The translations under genes and the position numbers were made by a program. From contig NZ_JADMKU010000004.1 of NCBI RefSeq assembly GCF_018219815.1, forward strand, positions 124,001-188,000: DNA of 64,000 nucleotides, written 5' to 3'. This DNA is from Thalassovita aquimarina (lineage in GTDB: Bacteria; Pseudomonadota; Alphaproteobacteria; Rhodobacterales; Rhodobacteraceae). Below, piece after piece: positions 18,283-27,925 of this stretch (positions within the stretch are counted from its first letter, which is position 1; every line of letters begins with the position of its first letter). A model generated the notes under the pieces. It was not told the origin of the DNA. It was given only the letters and a program-made list of their open reading frames with translations, and ran no database searches.

Positions 18283-20907
18283 TCAAGTCAAGGTGGCGTT
18301 CGGGGCGGCGCCTTCCCCCCGATGCCGGCTGCGCAGCAGCCGCAGAGATTTTATCGCCTCGGGCACCAGTACCAGCGGCAGGCACAGAAGCCAGATCTGC
18401 TGCCAGTGGTTCCAGCCCAGCGGCGCTGTGCGAAGCAACAATTGCAGAGGCGGCCAGTAGACGGCGGCGATCTGGGCACCGACCATCAGGATCAGCGCGA
18501 GGATCAGCTTGGGATTGGATAGCCATCCCAGCCGCCAGCACGGCTGTGAAAAGGACCGGAAGGCGAAAACGCTCATCTTTTCGAACAGCACCATGCCGGT
18601 GAAGGCGGCGGTGCGCGCCAACGCATCGCCCTCGACCATGAAGGCATAGAACAGGTACAGGCTGGCCGATCCGGTATAGATCCCGAAACTCAGGATCAGG
18701 CCAACCGCCGTCCAGTCCATGATCCCCTGTTTCGCCGGGCGCGGCGGTTCGGTCATCTGGTCGGGTGTGCCGGGTTCCAGCCCAAGCGCCAGCGCCGTCA
18801 CCCCGTCGGTGACAAGGTTCATCCACAGGATCTGCGTCGGCAGGTAAATCAACGGCCCGCCAAGCGCCAGATTGGCCAGGATCGCGATGACCTCGCCCGC
18901 GTTCGAAGACAGCAGGTAACGCACGAAACGGCGGATATTGGCGAATTGCCGGCGACCCTCGCGAATGGCCCGTTCCAGCGTGGCGAAGTTGTCGTCAAGC
19001 AGCACCAGGTCCGCTGCATCCTTGGACACGTCGGTGCCCCTGATCCCCATGGCGACGCCGACATCGGCGCGTTTCAGCGCCGGTGCGTCGTTCACCCCAT
19101 CGCCGGTCATCGCCACGATCAGACCCTCGGATTGCAGCAGTTCGACCAGCCGCATCTTGTGTTCCGGCGCGGTGCGGGCGAACAGAACTTGCTCGCTCAG
19201 CACCGCCCTAAGCTCGGTGTCGTCCATCGCTTCCAGTTCAGCGCCGGTAATGGCCCTGTCGATCGGCAGGCTCAGGGCATCGGCGATGGCGCGGGCAGTG
19301 CGCGGGCCGTCTCCGGTGATCATGATGACCCGGATACCGGCGCTGCGGCAGGCACTGATCGCCTGTTTCACCTCGGGGCGGGGCGGGTCGATCATCCCGA
19401 CCAGCCCGATGAATTCAAGATCCGCCTCGGGGGCTTCCGCCTCGGTCACGTCGCGCCGGGCCAGCGCGATCACCCGCAGCCCCTTGTCGGCCATCTTGGC
19501 ATAAACCGAATGGATTTCGTCGCGCACGGCACCGGTCAGCGGCGCGGTGCCGTCGGGACCGCGCCAATGGCTGCACACCTCCAGCAGGTGTTCCGGCGCG
19601 CCCTTGGCCAACTGCACCAGCCGGTCATCCTGCCAGCGCACCATGCTCATCCGCTTGCGTTCCGAGGTAAACGGGATCTCGGCCAGCGGCCCGGCGGGCG
19701 GCACCGGCGTCCAGCCCTTGTAGGCAAACGTCACCAGCGCGCCCTCGGTCGGATCCCCCACCATGTGCCAGGCCGATTCCTCGTGATAAAGGCTGGCATG
19801 AGTGCAGCCGACCATCACCTGGAGCGCATCGGTCAGGTCGGGGTCGTCGCCATGCCGCAACGGTTGTCCGTCCAGCAGAATGCGCCCGGCCGGATCATAG
19901 CCCGTCCCCACCGCCTGGTAGTCGCGCCCGCCGATCCACAGGATTTCGCCGGTCATCATGTTTTCGGTCAGCGTACCGGTCTTGTCGGTGCAGATGACCG
20001 AGGCCGACCCCAGTGTTTCCATCGCCTGCAACCGCCGCGCCAGCGCCTTCTGCCGTACCATCGCCGCGGCGCCGAGCGCCAGGCTGATGGTGACCACGGC
20101 GGGCAGGCCCTCGGGCACGATGGCAACTGCCATCGACAACCCGGTCATCACCATTTCAATCACGTTGCGCCCGGCCAGTATACCGGTGATCGCGATCGCC
20201 GCGCCAAGCCCCAACGCGGCAATGCCCAGCTGCCCGCCAAGCCGTCCAAGTTGCCGCGACAGGTTGGTTTCCTTTTCGCCCACCGATCCGGTCAGCTGGG
20301 CGATCTTGCCGAAGGCGGTGCTGGCCCCGGTGGCACTAACCACCGCTTCGGCCCGTCCCGCCACCGCCAGCGTGCCCATCATCACCGCTCCGGTTTCACC
20401 TTCGCCGCCCGGCTGTTTCGAAACCGGGATCGATTCCCCCGTCAGCACGCTTTCATCGATCCTGAGCTCCAGCGCCGACACCAGCCGCGCGTCGGCGGGC
20501 ACCTGGTCACCGGCGTCCAGCAGCACCAGATCACCCGGCACGATATCGCGGCTGTCGATTTCAACCGGGTGGCCGTCGCGGATAACCCGCGCATGGCCCA
20601 CCAGCATTTCGCGCAGTGCCGCCAGCGCGGTTTCCGCCCGCCATTCCTGCACGAAGCCCAGAACCCCGTTCAGCACCACGACCATGCCAATCGCGGCGCT
20701 GTCGATCCATTCGCCCAGGACCAGCGCCACCAGCGCCGCGCCGATCAGCAGCAGCACCAGAAGCCCGGTGAACTGGCGCAGGAAGATTTTCCAGGCCGGG
20801 GTGACGCGGACCTCGCCGACGACGTTGCGGCCATGGATTTGCAACCGCTTCGCCGCCTCGGCGCTGGTCAAGCCACTGACGGGGATTGGCGTGTTGTCGA
20901 ACTGCAT
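18283..20907 (-). CDS. P-type cation-transporting ATPase, Ca2+ (type IIA) class
   Basis: A membrane ATPase of 874 residues. It shows the phosphorylation motif ICTDKTGTLTEN, the actuator TGES (LTGESIPVSK) and the hinge TGDGVNDAPALK. Ion-site residues match the SERCA/PMR1 type: PEGLP in helix 4, SSNAGE in helix 5, NLVTDG in helix 6 and an acidic residue in helix 8 (LFEKMS). It probably exports Ca2+ (or Mn2+) from the cytoplasm. ATG 20907 gives MQFDNTPIPV; a start at 20940 adds 11 residues of no obvious family character. It lies directly upstream, on the same strand, of the ligase gene, and co-transcription is possible. Confidence 0.88.
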   Translation of the reverse strand: MQFDNTPIPVSGLTSAEAAKRLQIHGRNVVGEVRVTPAWKIFLRQFTGLLVLLLIGAALVALVLGEWIDSAAIGMVVVLNGVLGFVQEWRAETALAALREMLVGHARVIRDGHPVEIDSRDIVPGDLVLLDAGDQVPADARLVSALELRIDESVLTGESIPVSKQPGGEGETGAVMMGTLAVAGRAEAVVSATGASTAFGKIAQLTGSVGEKETNLSRQLGRLGGQLGIAALGLGAAIAITGILAGRNVIEMVMTGLSMAVAIVPEGLPAVVTISLALGAAAMVRQKALARRLQAMETLGSASVICTDKTGTLTENMMTGEILWIGGRDYQAVGTGYDPAGRILLDGQPLRHGDDPDLTDALQVMVGCTHASLYHEESAWHMVGDPTEGALVTFAYKGWTPVPPAGPLAEIPFTSERKRMSMVRWQDDRLVQLAKGAPEHLLEVCSHWRGPDGTAPLTGAVRDEIHSVYAKMADKGLRVIALARRDVTEAEAPEADLEFIGLVGMIDPPRPEVKQAISACRSAGIRVIMITGDGPRTARAIADALSLPIDRAITGAELEAMDDTELRAVLSEQVLFARTAPEHKMRLVELLQSEGLIVAMTGDGVNDAPALKRADVGVAMGIRGTDVSKDAADLVLLDDNFATLERAIREGRRQFANIRRFVRYLLSSNAGEVIAILANLALGGPLIYLPTQILWMNLVTDGVTALALGLEPGTPDQMTEPPRPAKQGIMDWTAVGLILSFGIYTGSASLYLFYAFMVEGDALARTAAFTGMVLFEKMSVFAFRSFSQPCWRLGWLSNPKLILALILMVGAQIAAVYWPPLQLLLRTAPLGWNHWQQIWLLCLPLVLVPEAIKSLRLLRSRHRGEGAAPNATLT

Positions 20908-21045
20908 GCGTCTTCGGCCCCCTGTATCGCGCGGCGCCATGATTGACCGCCACCATGCCGGGGGCCTTGAGACAGATCAACCGGCCCGCAAAATGCTGCG
21001 CATTTGTTCTACCGCTGATCGGTCAAAGCGCCAACGCGGGCGCGG

Positions 21046-21735
21046 TCAGATCCCGAGATGGCGATCGGTGATGTCCGGGGTCAGATCCGCGAAGGCCCCG
21101 GCCCAGACCGAGCGCCCCTTTTCAAGGATCACCGCGCTGTCGGCGACGCTGGCCAGTTCCTTCAGCGACTTGTCGACCACGATGATCGCCAAGCCCGTTT
21201 CGGCCTTGAGCCGGGCGATGGCAGCCCAGATTTCGAGGCGCACCACCGGGGCCAGCCCCTCGGTCGCCTCGTCCAGGATCAGCAGCCGCGGATTGGTCAT
21301 CAGAGCCCGGCCGATGGCCAGCATCTGCTGTTCGCCGCCCGACAGCGACCCGGCCAGCTGATCGCGGCGTTCGGCCAGCCGCGGGAACAGGTCTGACACG
21401 GCGGCGAAGTCCCACGCGCCGGGGCGGGCGGCGGCGATCAGGTTTTCGTGCACCGTCAGGTTTGTGAAACAGCGTCGCCCCTCGGGGACCAGCCCGATCC
21501 CGGCCCGCGCCGCCTGATGCGGTTTCAGCCGCGACAGGTCGCGGTCATCGAACAGGACCGATCCGCCGCGGTGCTTCAGCAACCGGCAGATCACCTTGAG
21601 CGTGGTCGACTTGCCCATCCCGTTGCGCCCCATCAGCGCCAGGACCTCGCCCTCGCCCACGGCCAGATCGACGTCGAACAACGCCTGAGAGGGGCCGTAG
21701 AAGGCCGAGACGTGGGAAAGCTTCAGGAAACTCAT
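21046..21735 (-). CDS. livF: Branched-chain amino acid-type ABC transporter ATPase LivF
   Basis: A 229-residue ATP-binding subunit. Walker A is GRNGMGKST, the signature is LSGGEQQML and Walker B is LLILDEATEGLAP. The short form with RLKAETGLAIIVVDKSL near the C terminus is typical of LivF. It is the last gene of livKHMGF, and its start overlaps the livG stop by ATGA. It energises an importer of hydrophobic amino acids or related aromatic or amide solutes. Confidence 0.92.
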   Translation of the reverse strand: MSFLKLSHVSAFYGPSQALFDVDLAVGEGEVLALMGRNGMGKSTTLKVICRLLKHRGGSVLFDDRDLSRLKPHQAARAGIGLVPEGRRCFTNLTVHENLIAAARPGAWDFAAVSDLFPRLAERRDQLAGSLSGGEQQMLAIGRALMTNPRLLILDEATEGLAPVVRLEIWAAIARLKAETGLAIIVVDKSLKELASVADSAVILEKGRSVWAGAFADLTPDITDRHLGI

Positions 21736-22481
21736 GCCTCGTCCCCCAGATAGGCACTGCGCACCGCCGGGTCGTTGCGGATTTCCGCGACCGAACCGGT
21801 TGCGATGATCCGGCCATAGACCAACACGCTGATCCGGTCGGCCAAAGCGAACACCGCGTCCATGTCATGTTCGACCAGCAGGATCGGCGCCTGCTGCCGC
21901 AACCGGTCCAGAACGGTCATCAACTGCCGCGACCCTTCGGCCCCCAGACCGGCCATCGGCTCATCCATCACGAAGGCTTTCGGGGCGAGCGTCAGCGCCA
22001 CTGCGACCTCCAACTGACGCCGCTGCCCATGCGACAGCTCGGCGGTGCGGAAACGGCGGAAATCCTGCAGACCGACCTGTTCCAGCGCCGTTTCGGCGCG
22101 GGCGACAAGATCCTTGTCGCGCATGACCGGACGGAAGAACCGGAACACGTCACCGCGATGGCCAAGCGCGCCCAGCATCGCGTTCTGCAACACCGTGCAG
22201 TCCATCGCCAGGCACGAAATCTGGAAGGTTCGCGCCAGCCCCAGCCGCGCCCGCGCGGCGGTCGTCAACGCGGTCACGTCACGCCCGCCGAAACGGACCT
22301 CGCCACTGTCTGGGGCAAGCGCGCCGGCAATCTGGGCGATTAGCGTCGATTTACCCGCGCCGTTCGGGCCGATCAGCGCGTGGATTTCGCCAGAACGCAG
22401 GTCGAGGTCGATCTGGTCGCTTGCCTTCAGCCCGCCGAAGCTCTTGCTGACGCCGCGGATATCGAGAACCGGGTCAGTCAT
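21732..22481 (-). CDS. livG: Branched-chain amino acid-type ABC transporter ATPase LivG
   Basis: A 249-residue ATP-binding subunit with Walker A GPNGAGKSTL, the LivG-type signature LSHGQRRQLEVA and Walker B AFVMDEPMAGLG. The start ATG at 22481 overlaps the end of livM by 8 bases; an in-frame start at 22499 would add six residues (MGARWR) and is less likely. It pairs with LivF on the permease dimer LivHM. Confidence 0.91.
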   Translation of the reverse strand: MTDPVLDIRGVSKSFGGLKASDQIDLDLRSGEIHALIGPNGAGKSTLIAQIAGALAPDSGEVRFGGRDVTALTTAARARLGLARTFQISCLAMDCTVLQNAMLGALGHRGDVFRFFRPVMRDKDLVARAETALEQVGLQDFRRFRTAELSHGQRRQLEVAVALTLAPKAFVMDEPMAGLGAEGSRQLMTVLDRLRQQAPILLVEHDMDAVFALADRISVLVYGRIIATGSVAEIRNDPAVRSAYLGDEA

Positions 22482-23457
22482 GCGCCACCTCGCGCCCAAC
22501 GATCAGGCCGTAGAGCCCGCCACGGGCGAACAGCACGACGCCCAGCAGGATCGCGCCCAGATAGATATGCCAGAATTCGGAAAGCCCGCCGAGGCTGTGT
22601 TCCAGCAGGATGAACAGCGCCGCGCCCGCCACCGGGCCGAACACCCGCCCGACCCCGCCGAGGATGACGAAGACCATGATTTCGCCCGAAGTCTGCCAGG
22701 ACAGCATCGCCGGGCTGACGAAGCGGTTGAGATCGGCGAACAGCGCCCCGGCCAACCCGGTGATCGCGCCCGAAATGGTGAAGGCGGTGAGGTAGAGCCG
22801 GTACGGCACCTGGCCCACCGCCTGCACCCGGTCCGGGTTCTGCCGCGCCGCGCCCAGCATCAGCCCGAAGGGCGAGCGTGCCGCGCGCCAGGTGCCGAAC
22901 AGCACGATCAGCAACAGCACGTAACAGATCGCGAAGAACTGGATCGGGTCCATCGTGTTCAGCCCCGGAAACCCGTTGCGCACATAGATCGACAACCCGT
23001 CCTCGCCTCCATAGGCGGGCCAGGAGATCGCGAAATAATAAAACATCTGCCCGAAGGCGAGCGTGATCATGATGAAATAAACGCCCGTGGTGCGCAGCGA
23101 CAGCGCGCCGATGACCAGCGCGGCCAGCGCGCCGGTCACAATCGCCACCAGCCAGATCAGCGGCATCGATTTCGTGCCCTCGATCAGCAGCGGCCATTCC
23201 ATCATCGGCGTGTAATTCTGGGCGTGATAGGCAAGGATGCCCATCGCGTACCCGCCCAGCCCGAAAAACGCCGCGTGGCCCAGGCTGACCAGCCCGCCGA
23301 AGCCAAGCGCGAAGTTCAGCCCGATCCCGGCGATGGCAAGGATCACCGCGCGGGTGGTCAGGGTGATCAGGAAGGGTTCGTCGGCAAACAGCGCCCAGAC
23401 AGGCAGCATCAGCAGCGCCAGAAGGATCACGGCATTCAGGATGGTTTCGCGCTTCAT
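22474..23457 (-). CDS. livM: Branched-chain amino acid-type ABC transporter permease LivM
   Basis: A 327-residue inner-membrane permease with about nine hydrophobic segments, starting with ILNAVILLALLMLPVWALF. The family motif GYAMG follows a LSLGHAAFFGLG-like stretch (GGLVSLGHAAFFGLGGYAMG). One base separates it from the livH stop. It forms the channel with LivH. Confidence 0.91.
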   Translation of the reverse strand: MKRETILNAVILLALLMLPVWALFADEPFLITLTTRAVILAIAGIGLNFALGFGGLVSLGHAAFFGLGGYAMGILAYHAQNYTPMMEWPLLIEGTKSMPLIWLVAIVTGALAALVIGALSLRTTGVYFIMITLAFGQMFYYFAISWPAYGGEDGLSIYVRNGFPGLNTMDPIQFFAICYVLLLIVLFGTWRAARSPFGLMLGAARQNPDRVQAVGQVPYRLYLTAFTISGAITGLAGALFADLNRFVSPAMLSWQTSGEIMVFVILGGVGRVFGPVAGAALFILLEHSLGGLSEFWHIYLGAILLGVVLFARGGLYGLIVGREVAHD

Positions 23458-23458
23458 C

Positions 23459-24376
23459 TCATGCTTCTCCGAACAGGCCCTTGGGCCGGAACAGCAACAC
23501 GCCCGCCATCAGCAGATAGATCGACATCGAGGCCAGCGAGGACCCGACCGATGTCGCCTCGGACGGGTCCATGAAAAGGGCGAAGACCTGCGGCAGCAGG
23601 AACCGGCCCAGCGTGTCGGTCAGCCCGACAAGAATGGCACCGATGAAGGCGCCCTTGATCGACCCGATGCCGCCGATCACGATCACCACGAAGGCAAGGA
23701 TCAGCACCGGTTCGCCCATCCCGATCTGCACCGCCTGGATTGCCCCGATCAGCGCCCCGGCAAGTCCGGCCAGCGCCGCGCCAAGCGCGAAGACCTGGGT
23801 ATAGAGGCGCGAGATATTGACGCCCAAGGCGCCGATCATTTCGCGGTCGTTTTCGCCCGCCCGGATGCGGATGCCCACGCGGGTGCGCGCGATCATCCAG
23901 AACAGGCCGGCCGCTACTGCCAGCCCGACCACGATCAGCGTCAGGCGATACAGCGAATATTCGATGCCCAGCGGCAACATCACCGTGCCCGACAGCCACT
24001 CCGGCTTGTCCAGGAACAGCGGGAAGGACCCGAACAGATAGCGGGTGCCTTCGGAAAAGATCAGGATCAGCGCGAAAGTCGCCAGCACCTGGTCAAGGTG
24101 GTCGCGGTCATACAGCCGGCGGATCACCGTCATTTCGATGAACACCCCGGCCATCGCCGCCGCCGCCAGCGACGCGATCAGCGCCAGCAGGAAAGATCCG
24201 GTCAGGGCCGACACACCCGCCGCCGCGAAGGCGCCGATCATGTAAAGCGATCCATGCGCAAGGTTGATCAATCCCATGACGCCGAAAATCAGCGTCAGCC
24301 CGGCCGCCATCAAAAACAGCATGACACCGAATTGCAGCCCGTTCAGGGCCTGCTCGATCAGAAGGAGGATGGACAT
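23459..24376 (-). CDS. livH: Branched-chain amino acid-type ABC transporter permease LivH
   Basis: A 305-residue permease with the LivH start QALNGLQFGVMLFLMAAGLT and the family motif GLINLAHGSLYMIGAF. The C-terminal EAA-like loop is VIGGIGSIKGAFIGAILVG. Eight or so membrane segments are visible. It is 56 bases downstream of the binding-protein gene. The whole transporter is intact. Confidence 0.92.
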   Translation of the reverse strand: MSILLLIEQALNGLQFGVMLFLMAAGLTLIFGVMGLINLAHGSLYMIGAFAAAGVSALTGSFLLALIASLAAAAMAGVFIEMTVIRRLYDRDHLDQVLATFALILIFSEGTRYLFGSFPLFLDKPEWLSGTVMLPLGIEYSLYRLTLIVVGLAVAAGLFWMIARTRVGIRIRAGENDREMIGALGVNISRLYTQVFALGAALAGLAGALIGAIQAVQIGMGEPVLILAFVVIVIGGIGSIKGAFIGAILVGLTDTLGRFLLPQVFALFMDPSEATSVGSSLASMSIYLLMAGVLLFRPKGLFGEA

Positions 24377-24432
24377 TTACGGTCTGCCGAATGGGCCGCC
24401 GCCTCGGACCGATCCGGGGCGGCGGCGTGTCA

Positions 24433-25572
24433 TCACATCTTGCATTCGCCCGCGTAGGCGTCGGCATGATCCTCAAGGCCGGTAGCGACGATCTTGTTGG
24501 TGTAGACGTCGCCTTCCTTGATCACTTCACGGACATAGATGTCCTGCACCGGGTGGTGGTTCGGACCGAATTTGAAATCACCACGGGTCGAGGCGAAATC
24601 GGCCGCTTCCAGCGCGGCACGGAACGCATCGGCATCCGAAACATCCGCCTTTTCGACCGCGCTGATCAGCAGGTTGGCGGTGTCGAAGCCCTGGCTGGCA
24701 TACAGCGACGGCAGCCGGCCATATTCGGCCTGGAAGCTCTCGACGAAGGCCTTGTTGGCCGCATTGTCGATATCCTTCGACCATTGCGAGGTGTTGCGCA
24801 CACCCAAGGCGGCGTCGCCAACCGCCTGCAGGATACCCTGGTCGAAACTGAACGCCGGCCCCACGACCGGCAGGCCGACACCGGAATCGGCATATTGCTT
24901 GAGGAAGGAAATCCCCATCCCGCCGGGCAGGAAGAAGAACACCGTATCGGCTCCGCTCGCGCGGATCTGCGCGATTTCGGCGGCGTAATCGGTTTGCCCC
25001 AGCTTGGTATAAACCTCGCCCGCCAGGTCGCCCTTGAAGAACCGCTTGAACCCGGTCAGCGCATCCTTGCCCGCCGGATAGTTCGGCGCGAGGATGAAAG
25101 CATTCTTGTAACCCGCTTCGGTCGCATAGGCGCCCGCGGCTTCATGCAGGTTGTCGTTTTGCCATGCGACGTTGAAGTAGTTCTTGTTGCAGCCCTTGCC
25201 GGCCAGCGCCGACGGCCCCGCGTTGGGCGACAGGTAGAATTTGCCCTGTGCCACCGCGCCCGGCACCACCGCCATCGCGAGGTTGGACCAGATGATGCCG
25301 GTCAGCACATCGACCTTTTCGGACTGGATCATCTTGTCGGAAAGCTGCACCGCGATATCGGGTTTGCGCTGATCGTCCTCGATCACCACTTCGATGTCGC
25401 TGCGGCCCGATTGCTTGATCGCCAGCATGAAGCCGTCGCGCACATCGATGCCAAGCCCCGCGCCACCGCCCGACAGCGTGGTGATCATGCCGACCTTGAC
25501 GCCTTCGGCCCAGCCGCTTCCCGCGGCCAGAACCGCCAGCGATGCGCCCACGATAAGAGATTTCAGTTTCAT
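24433..25572 (-). CDS. ABC transporter periplasmic binding protein (LivK/amide-type)
   Basis: A 379-residue periplasmic receptor of the type I leucine-binding protein fold. Its signal peptide is MKLKSLIVGASLAVLAAG followed by SGWAEG. The mature start VKVGMITTLSGGGAGLGIDVRDG is the usual first strand and ligand loop. It defines the specificity of livKHMGF. It lies 156 bases below kynU on the same strand, so an aromatic or tryptophan-related ligand (kynurenine, anthranilate) is an alternative to branched-chain amino acids. The ligand cannot be read from the sequence. Confidence 0.85.
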   Translation of the reverse strand: MKLKSLIVGASLAVLAAGSGWAEGVKVGMITTLSGGGAGLGIDVRDGFMLAIKQSGRSDIEVVIEDDQRKPDIAVQLSDKMIQSEKVDVLTGIIWSNLAMAVVPGAVAQGKFYLSPNAGPSALAGKGCNKNYFNVAWQNDNLHEAAGAYATEAGYKNAFILAPNYPAGKDALTGFKRFFKGDLAGEVYTKLGQTDYAAEIAQIRASGADTVFFFLPGGMGISFLKQYADSGVGLPVVGPAFSFDQGILQAVGDAALGVRNTSQWSKDIDNAANKAFVESFQAEYGRLPSLYASQGFDTANLLISAVEKADVSDADAFRAALEAADFASTRGDFKFGPNHHPVQDIYVREVIKEGDVYTNKIVATGLEDHADAYAGECKM

Positions 25573-25666
25573 ATGACCCCCTGTTCCTTCTTCATGCCTT
25601 ATCAGGTCTTGTTGTCCGTCCCGGACTTTTGACCGGAACGTCTAGAAGGCACTAAAGCGAAGGAAC

Positions 25667-25700
25667 CGCCCGTTGCCTAGAGGCACGGGCGATTTTCTTT
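25667..25700 (+). terminator. Hairpin between kynU and the livK-type gene
   Basis: CGCCCG with GCC (25667-25677, one bulged T) pairs with GGC-A-CGGGCG (25682-25691) around TAGA. The T-rich tail (GATTTTCTTT) is on the + strand side. On the minus strand, which is the transcribed one, no T run follows, so its role there is unsure. Confidence 0.4.
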
Positions 25701-25728
25701 GAAACTGCGGCTTGGACACGGTCGGGGA

Positions 25729-26922
25729 TCAGGTCACTTTCGACACGGTCTGGTATTTGGGATCACGCCACAGCTCTTTCGAAATCACCTCTTCGATGAT
25801 CTCGGCCGCCCGCACCACATCCGCCTCGTCGAGGTAAAGCGGCGTGAACCCGAAGCGCATGATGTCGGGCGCGCGGAAATCGCCGATCACGCCCCGGTCG
25901 ATGCAGGCCTGCATCGCCGCGTATCCGTTCTCGAACGCAAAGGACACCTGCGATCCGCGCACTTTCGCGTCGCGCGGCGAGGCCAGCGTCAGCTGCGGGC
26001 AGCGCGCCTCGACCTCTTTGATGAACCGTTCCGACAGCGCGACGGAGGCGGCGCGCAGATCGTTCATGTCGACCCCGTCCCAGACGTTCAGCGCGTGATC
26101 GAGGATCGACAGCTGCACGATCGGCGGGGTGCCAACGCGCATCCGTTCGGTCGACATCGCCGGGCGGTATTCCGGATCCATGGCGAAGGGCGCCTCGTGT
26201 CCCAGCCAACCGGCCAGCGCCGGTTGCACCGTTGTCGCCAGATCGGGACGGACATAGATGAAGGCCGGCGCGCCGGGGCCGCCGTTGAGGTACTTGTAGC
26301 TGCAGCCCACTGCGAATTCGGCATTCGATCCGGCCAGGTCCAGCGGTACCGCGCCCGCGCTGTGCGCCAGATCCCAAATCATCACCGCGCCCACGGCGTG
26401 GGCCTTGCGGGTGATTTCCACCATGTCATGCATCCGGCCCGACCGGTAATCGACCTGGGTCAGCATCACCACCGCGACGTCCTCGGTGATCGCGTCGGCC
26501 ACGTCCTCGGGCGCCGGGGTGCGCAGCTCGTACCCCTTGTCGATCGTGCCGATCAGCCCCTGCGCCATATAGAGGTCGGAAGGGAAGTTGCCGTTATCCG
26601 ACAGGATCACCCGGCGGTCGGGGTTCATTTTCAACGCCGCCGCCAGCGCCTGATAGACCTTGATCGACAGGGTGTCGCCGGTCGCCACCGATCCTTCGGG
26701 GGCGCCGATCAGACCGGCGATCCGGTCGCCCACCTTCTTGGGCAGCGCCATCCAGTCGGCGGTGTTCCACGCCTTGATCAGTTGCCCGCCCCATTCGTCG
26801 CGCAGCACTTCGGCGGTGCGTTCAGCCGCGCCGCTTGGCAGCGGTCCCAGCGAATTGCCGTCGAGATAGATCACCCCTTCGGGCAGGTCGAACATGTCCT
26901 TGCGTGGCAGTTTCACAGTCAT
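25729..26922 (-). CDS. kynU: Kynureninase
   Basis: A 397-residue PLP enzyme that cleaves kynurenine to anthranilate and alanine in the cytoplasmic tryptophan degradation route. It shows LDGNSLGPLP near the N terminus and the PLP-lysine motif CSYKYLNGGPGAPAF. ATG 26922 lies only two bases after the kynA stop, so the two are one operon; a longer open frame up to 27159 is overlap with kynA in another frame. No kynurenine formamidase gene (kynB) lies between or beside them, so that step must be encoded elsewhere. Confidence 0.95.
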   Translation of the reverse strand: MTVKLPRKDMFDLPEGVIYLDGNSLGPLPSGAAERTAEVLRDEWGGQLIKAWNTADWMALPKKVGDRIAGLIGAPEGSVATGDTLSIKVYQALAAALKMNPDRRVILSDNGNFPSDLYMAQGLIGTIDKGYELRTPAPEDVADAITEDVAVVMLTQVDYRSGRMHDMVEITRKAHAVGAVMIWDLAHSAGAVPLDLAGSNAEFAVGCSYKYLNGGPGAPAFIYVRPDLATTVQPALAGWLGHEAPFAMDPEYRPAMSTERMRVGTPPIVQLSILDHALNVWDGVDMNDLRAASVALSERFIKEVEARCPQLTLASPRDAKVRGSQVSFAFENGYAAMQACIDRGVIGDFRAPDIMRFGFTPLYLDEADVVRAAEIIEEVISKELWRDPKYQTVSKVT

Positions 26923-26924
26923 AA

Positions 26925-27764
26925 TTACAGTTCCCCCCGTACGTGCCACAGCTCGGGAAACAACTCGACACTGAGCATTTTTTTCAGATACTCCACACCG
27001 GACGTCCCGCCGGTGCCGCGTTTGAACCCGATCACCCGTTCGACCGTGGTGACGTGGTTGAACCGCCAGCGGCGGAAATAATCTTCGAGATCGACCAGCT
27101 TTTCGCCCAGTTCGTAAAGGGTCCAGTAGGTTTGCACGTCCTCGTAGACCTGTTTCCATTTCGCCTGCACCTCGGGCACGGCGCGATGCGGGCTGCGCAA
27201 CTGCGGTTCGGGCAGTTGCGCGTCGGATCCGTCGATGGTGGTGAAAAGAAGCCGGATCACATCGTCGTAGAAGCTGGGCCGGTCCAGTTCATCCGAGAGC
27301 ATCTTTTGCACCTCGGGCATGTGTTCATGCGGCTTGAGCATGTTCGGATTACGGTTGCCCAGCACGTATTCGATCATCCGGTACTGATAGGACTGGAACC
27401 CCGAGGACGGGCCAAGCGCTTCGCGGAAGGTGGTGTAATCCGCGGGCGTCATGGTGCGCAGCACGTCCCAGGCGCTGTTGAGCTGTTCGAAGATCCGGCT
27501 GACCCGTGCCAGCATCTTGAACATCTGCGCCATGTCGCCCGAATTCAGCGCCTCGCGCGCCGCGGCCAGTTCGTGGATCGCCAGCTTCATCCACAACTCG
27601 CTGGTCTGGTGCTGGATGACGAACAGCATTTCGTCATGCGCGTCGCTTTGCGGATGCTGCTGTGCCAGCAGAGCGTCAAGATGCAGATAATCGCCATAGG
27701 ACATCGCGTCCCTAAAGCTCATTTTTGCGCCCTCGGCGCCCGGATCATAGGCCTGATCGCTCAT
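26925..27764 (-). CDS. kynA: Tryptophan 2,3-dioxygenase
   Basis: A 279-residue haem dioxygenase that opens the indole ring of L-tryptophan to N-formylkynurenine, the first committed step of this pathway. Family motifs are FVIQHQTSELWMK near residue 48, SSGFQSYQYR near 122 and the haem-ligand region WRFNHVTTVERVIG with the proximal histidine. Length is normal for the bacterial enzyme. It heads the kynA-kynU operon and is divergent from the leuA leader, with about 160 bases between them. Confidence 0.96.
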   Translation of the reverse strand: MSDQAYDPGAEGAKMSFRDAMSYGDYLHLDALLAQQHPQSDAHDEMLFVIQHQTSELWMKLAIHELAAAREALNSGDMAQMFKMLARVSRIFEQLNSAWDVLRTMTPADYTTFREALGPSSGFQSYQYRMIEYVLGNRNPNMLKPHEHMPEVQKMLSDELDRPSFYDDVIRLLFTTIDGSDAQLPEPQLRSPHRAVPEVQAKWKQVYEDVQTYWTLYELGEKLVDLEDYFRRWRFNHVTTVERVIGFKRGTGGTSGVEYLKKMLSVELFPELWHVRGEL

Positions 27765-27911
27765 CCGCCCCTCCCTCGTTTGGCATGTTGCTCGGGATTC
27801 TGTAGCAAAGCGGGTTGCGGAAACCTAGCCCGGTCATAGCCGACAGTGCCGTCAATTCCGGCGCAATGACAGTTTCTGCCGATTGAGGGTTTTCTTTCGC
27901 AATTCAGCGGC

Positions 27912-27917
27912 TATAAA
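27912..27917 (+). promoter_or_regulatory. Candidate -10 box for the leu leader transcript
   Basis: TATAAA, 8 bases before the leader ATG (27926). A transcript starting about seven bases downstream would begin at or next to the ATG, giving a leaderless leader peptide. The -35 is unclear (TTTTCT at 27890 with 16-base spacing is the best candidate). Confidence 0.4.
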
Positions 27918-27925
27918 TCAGCCCC

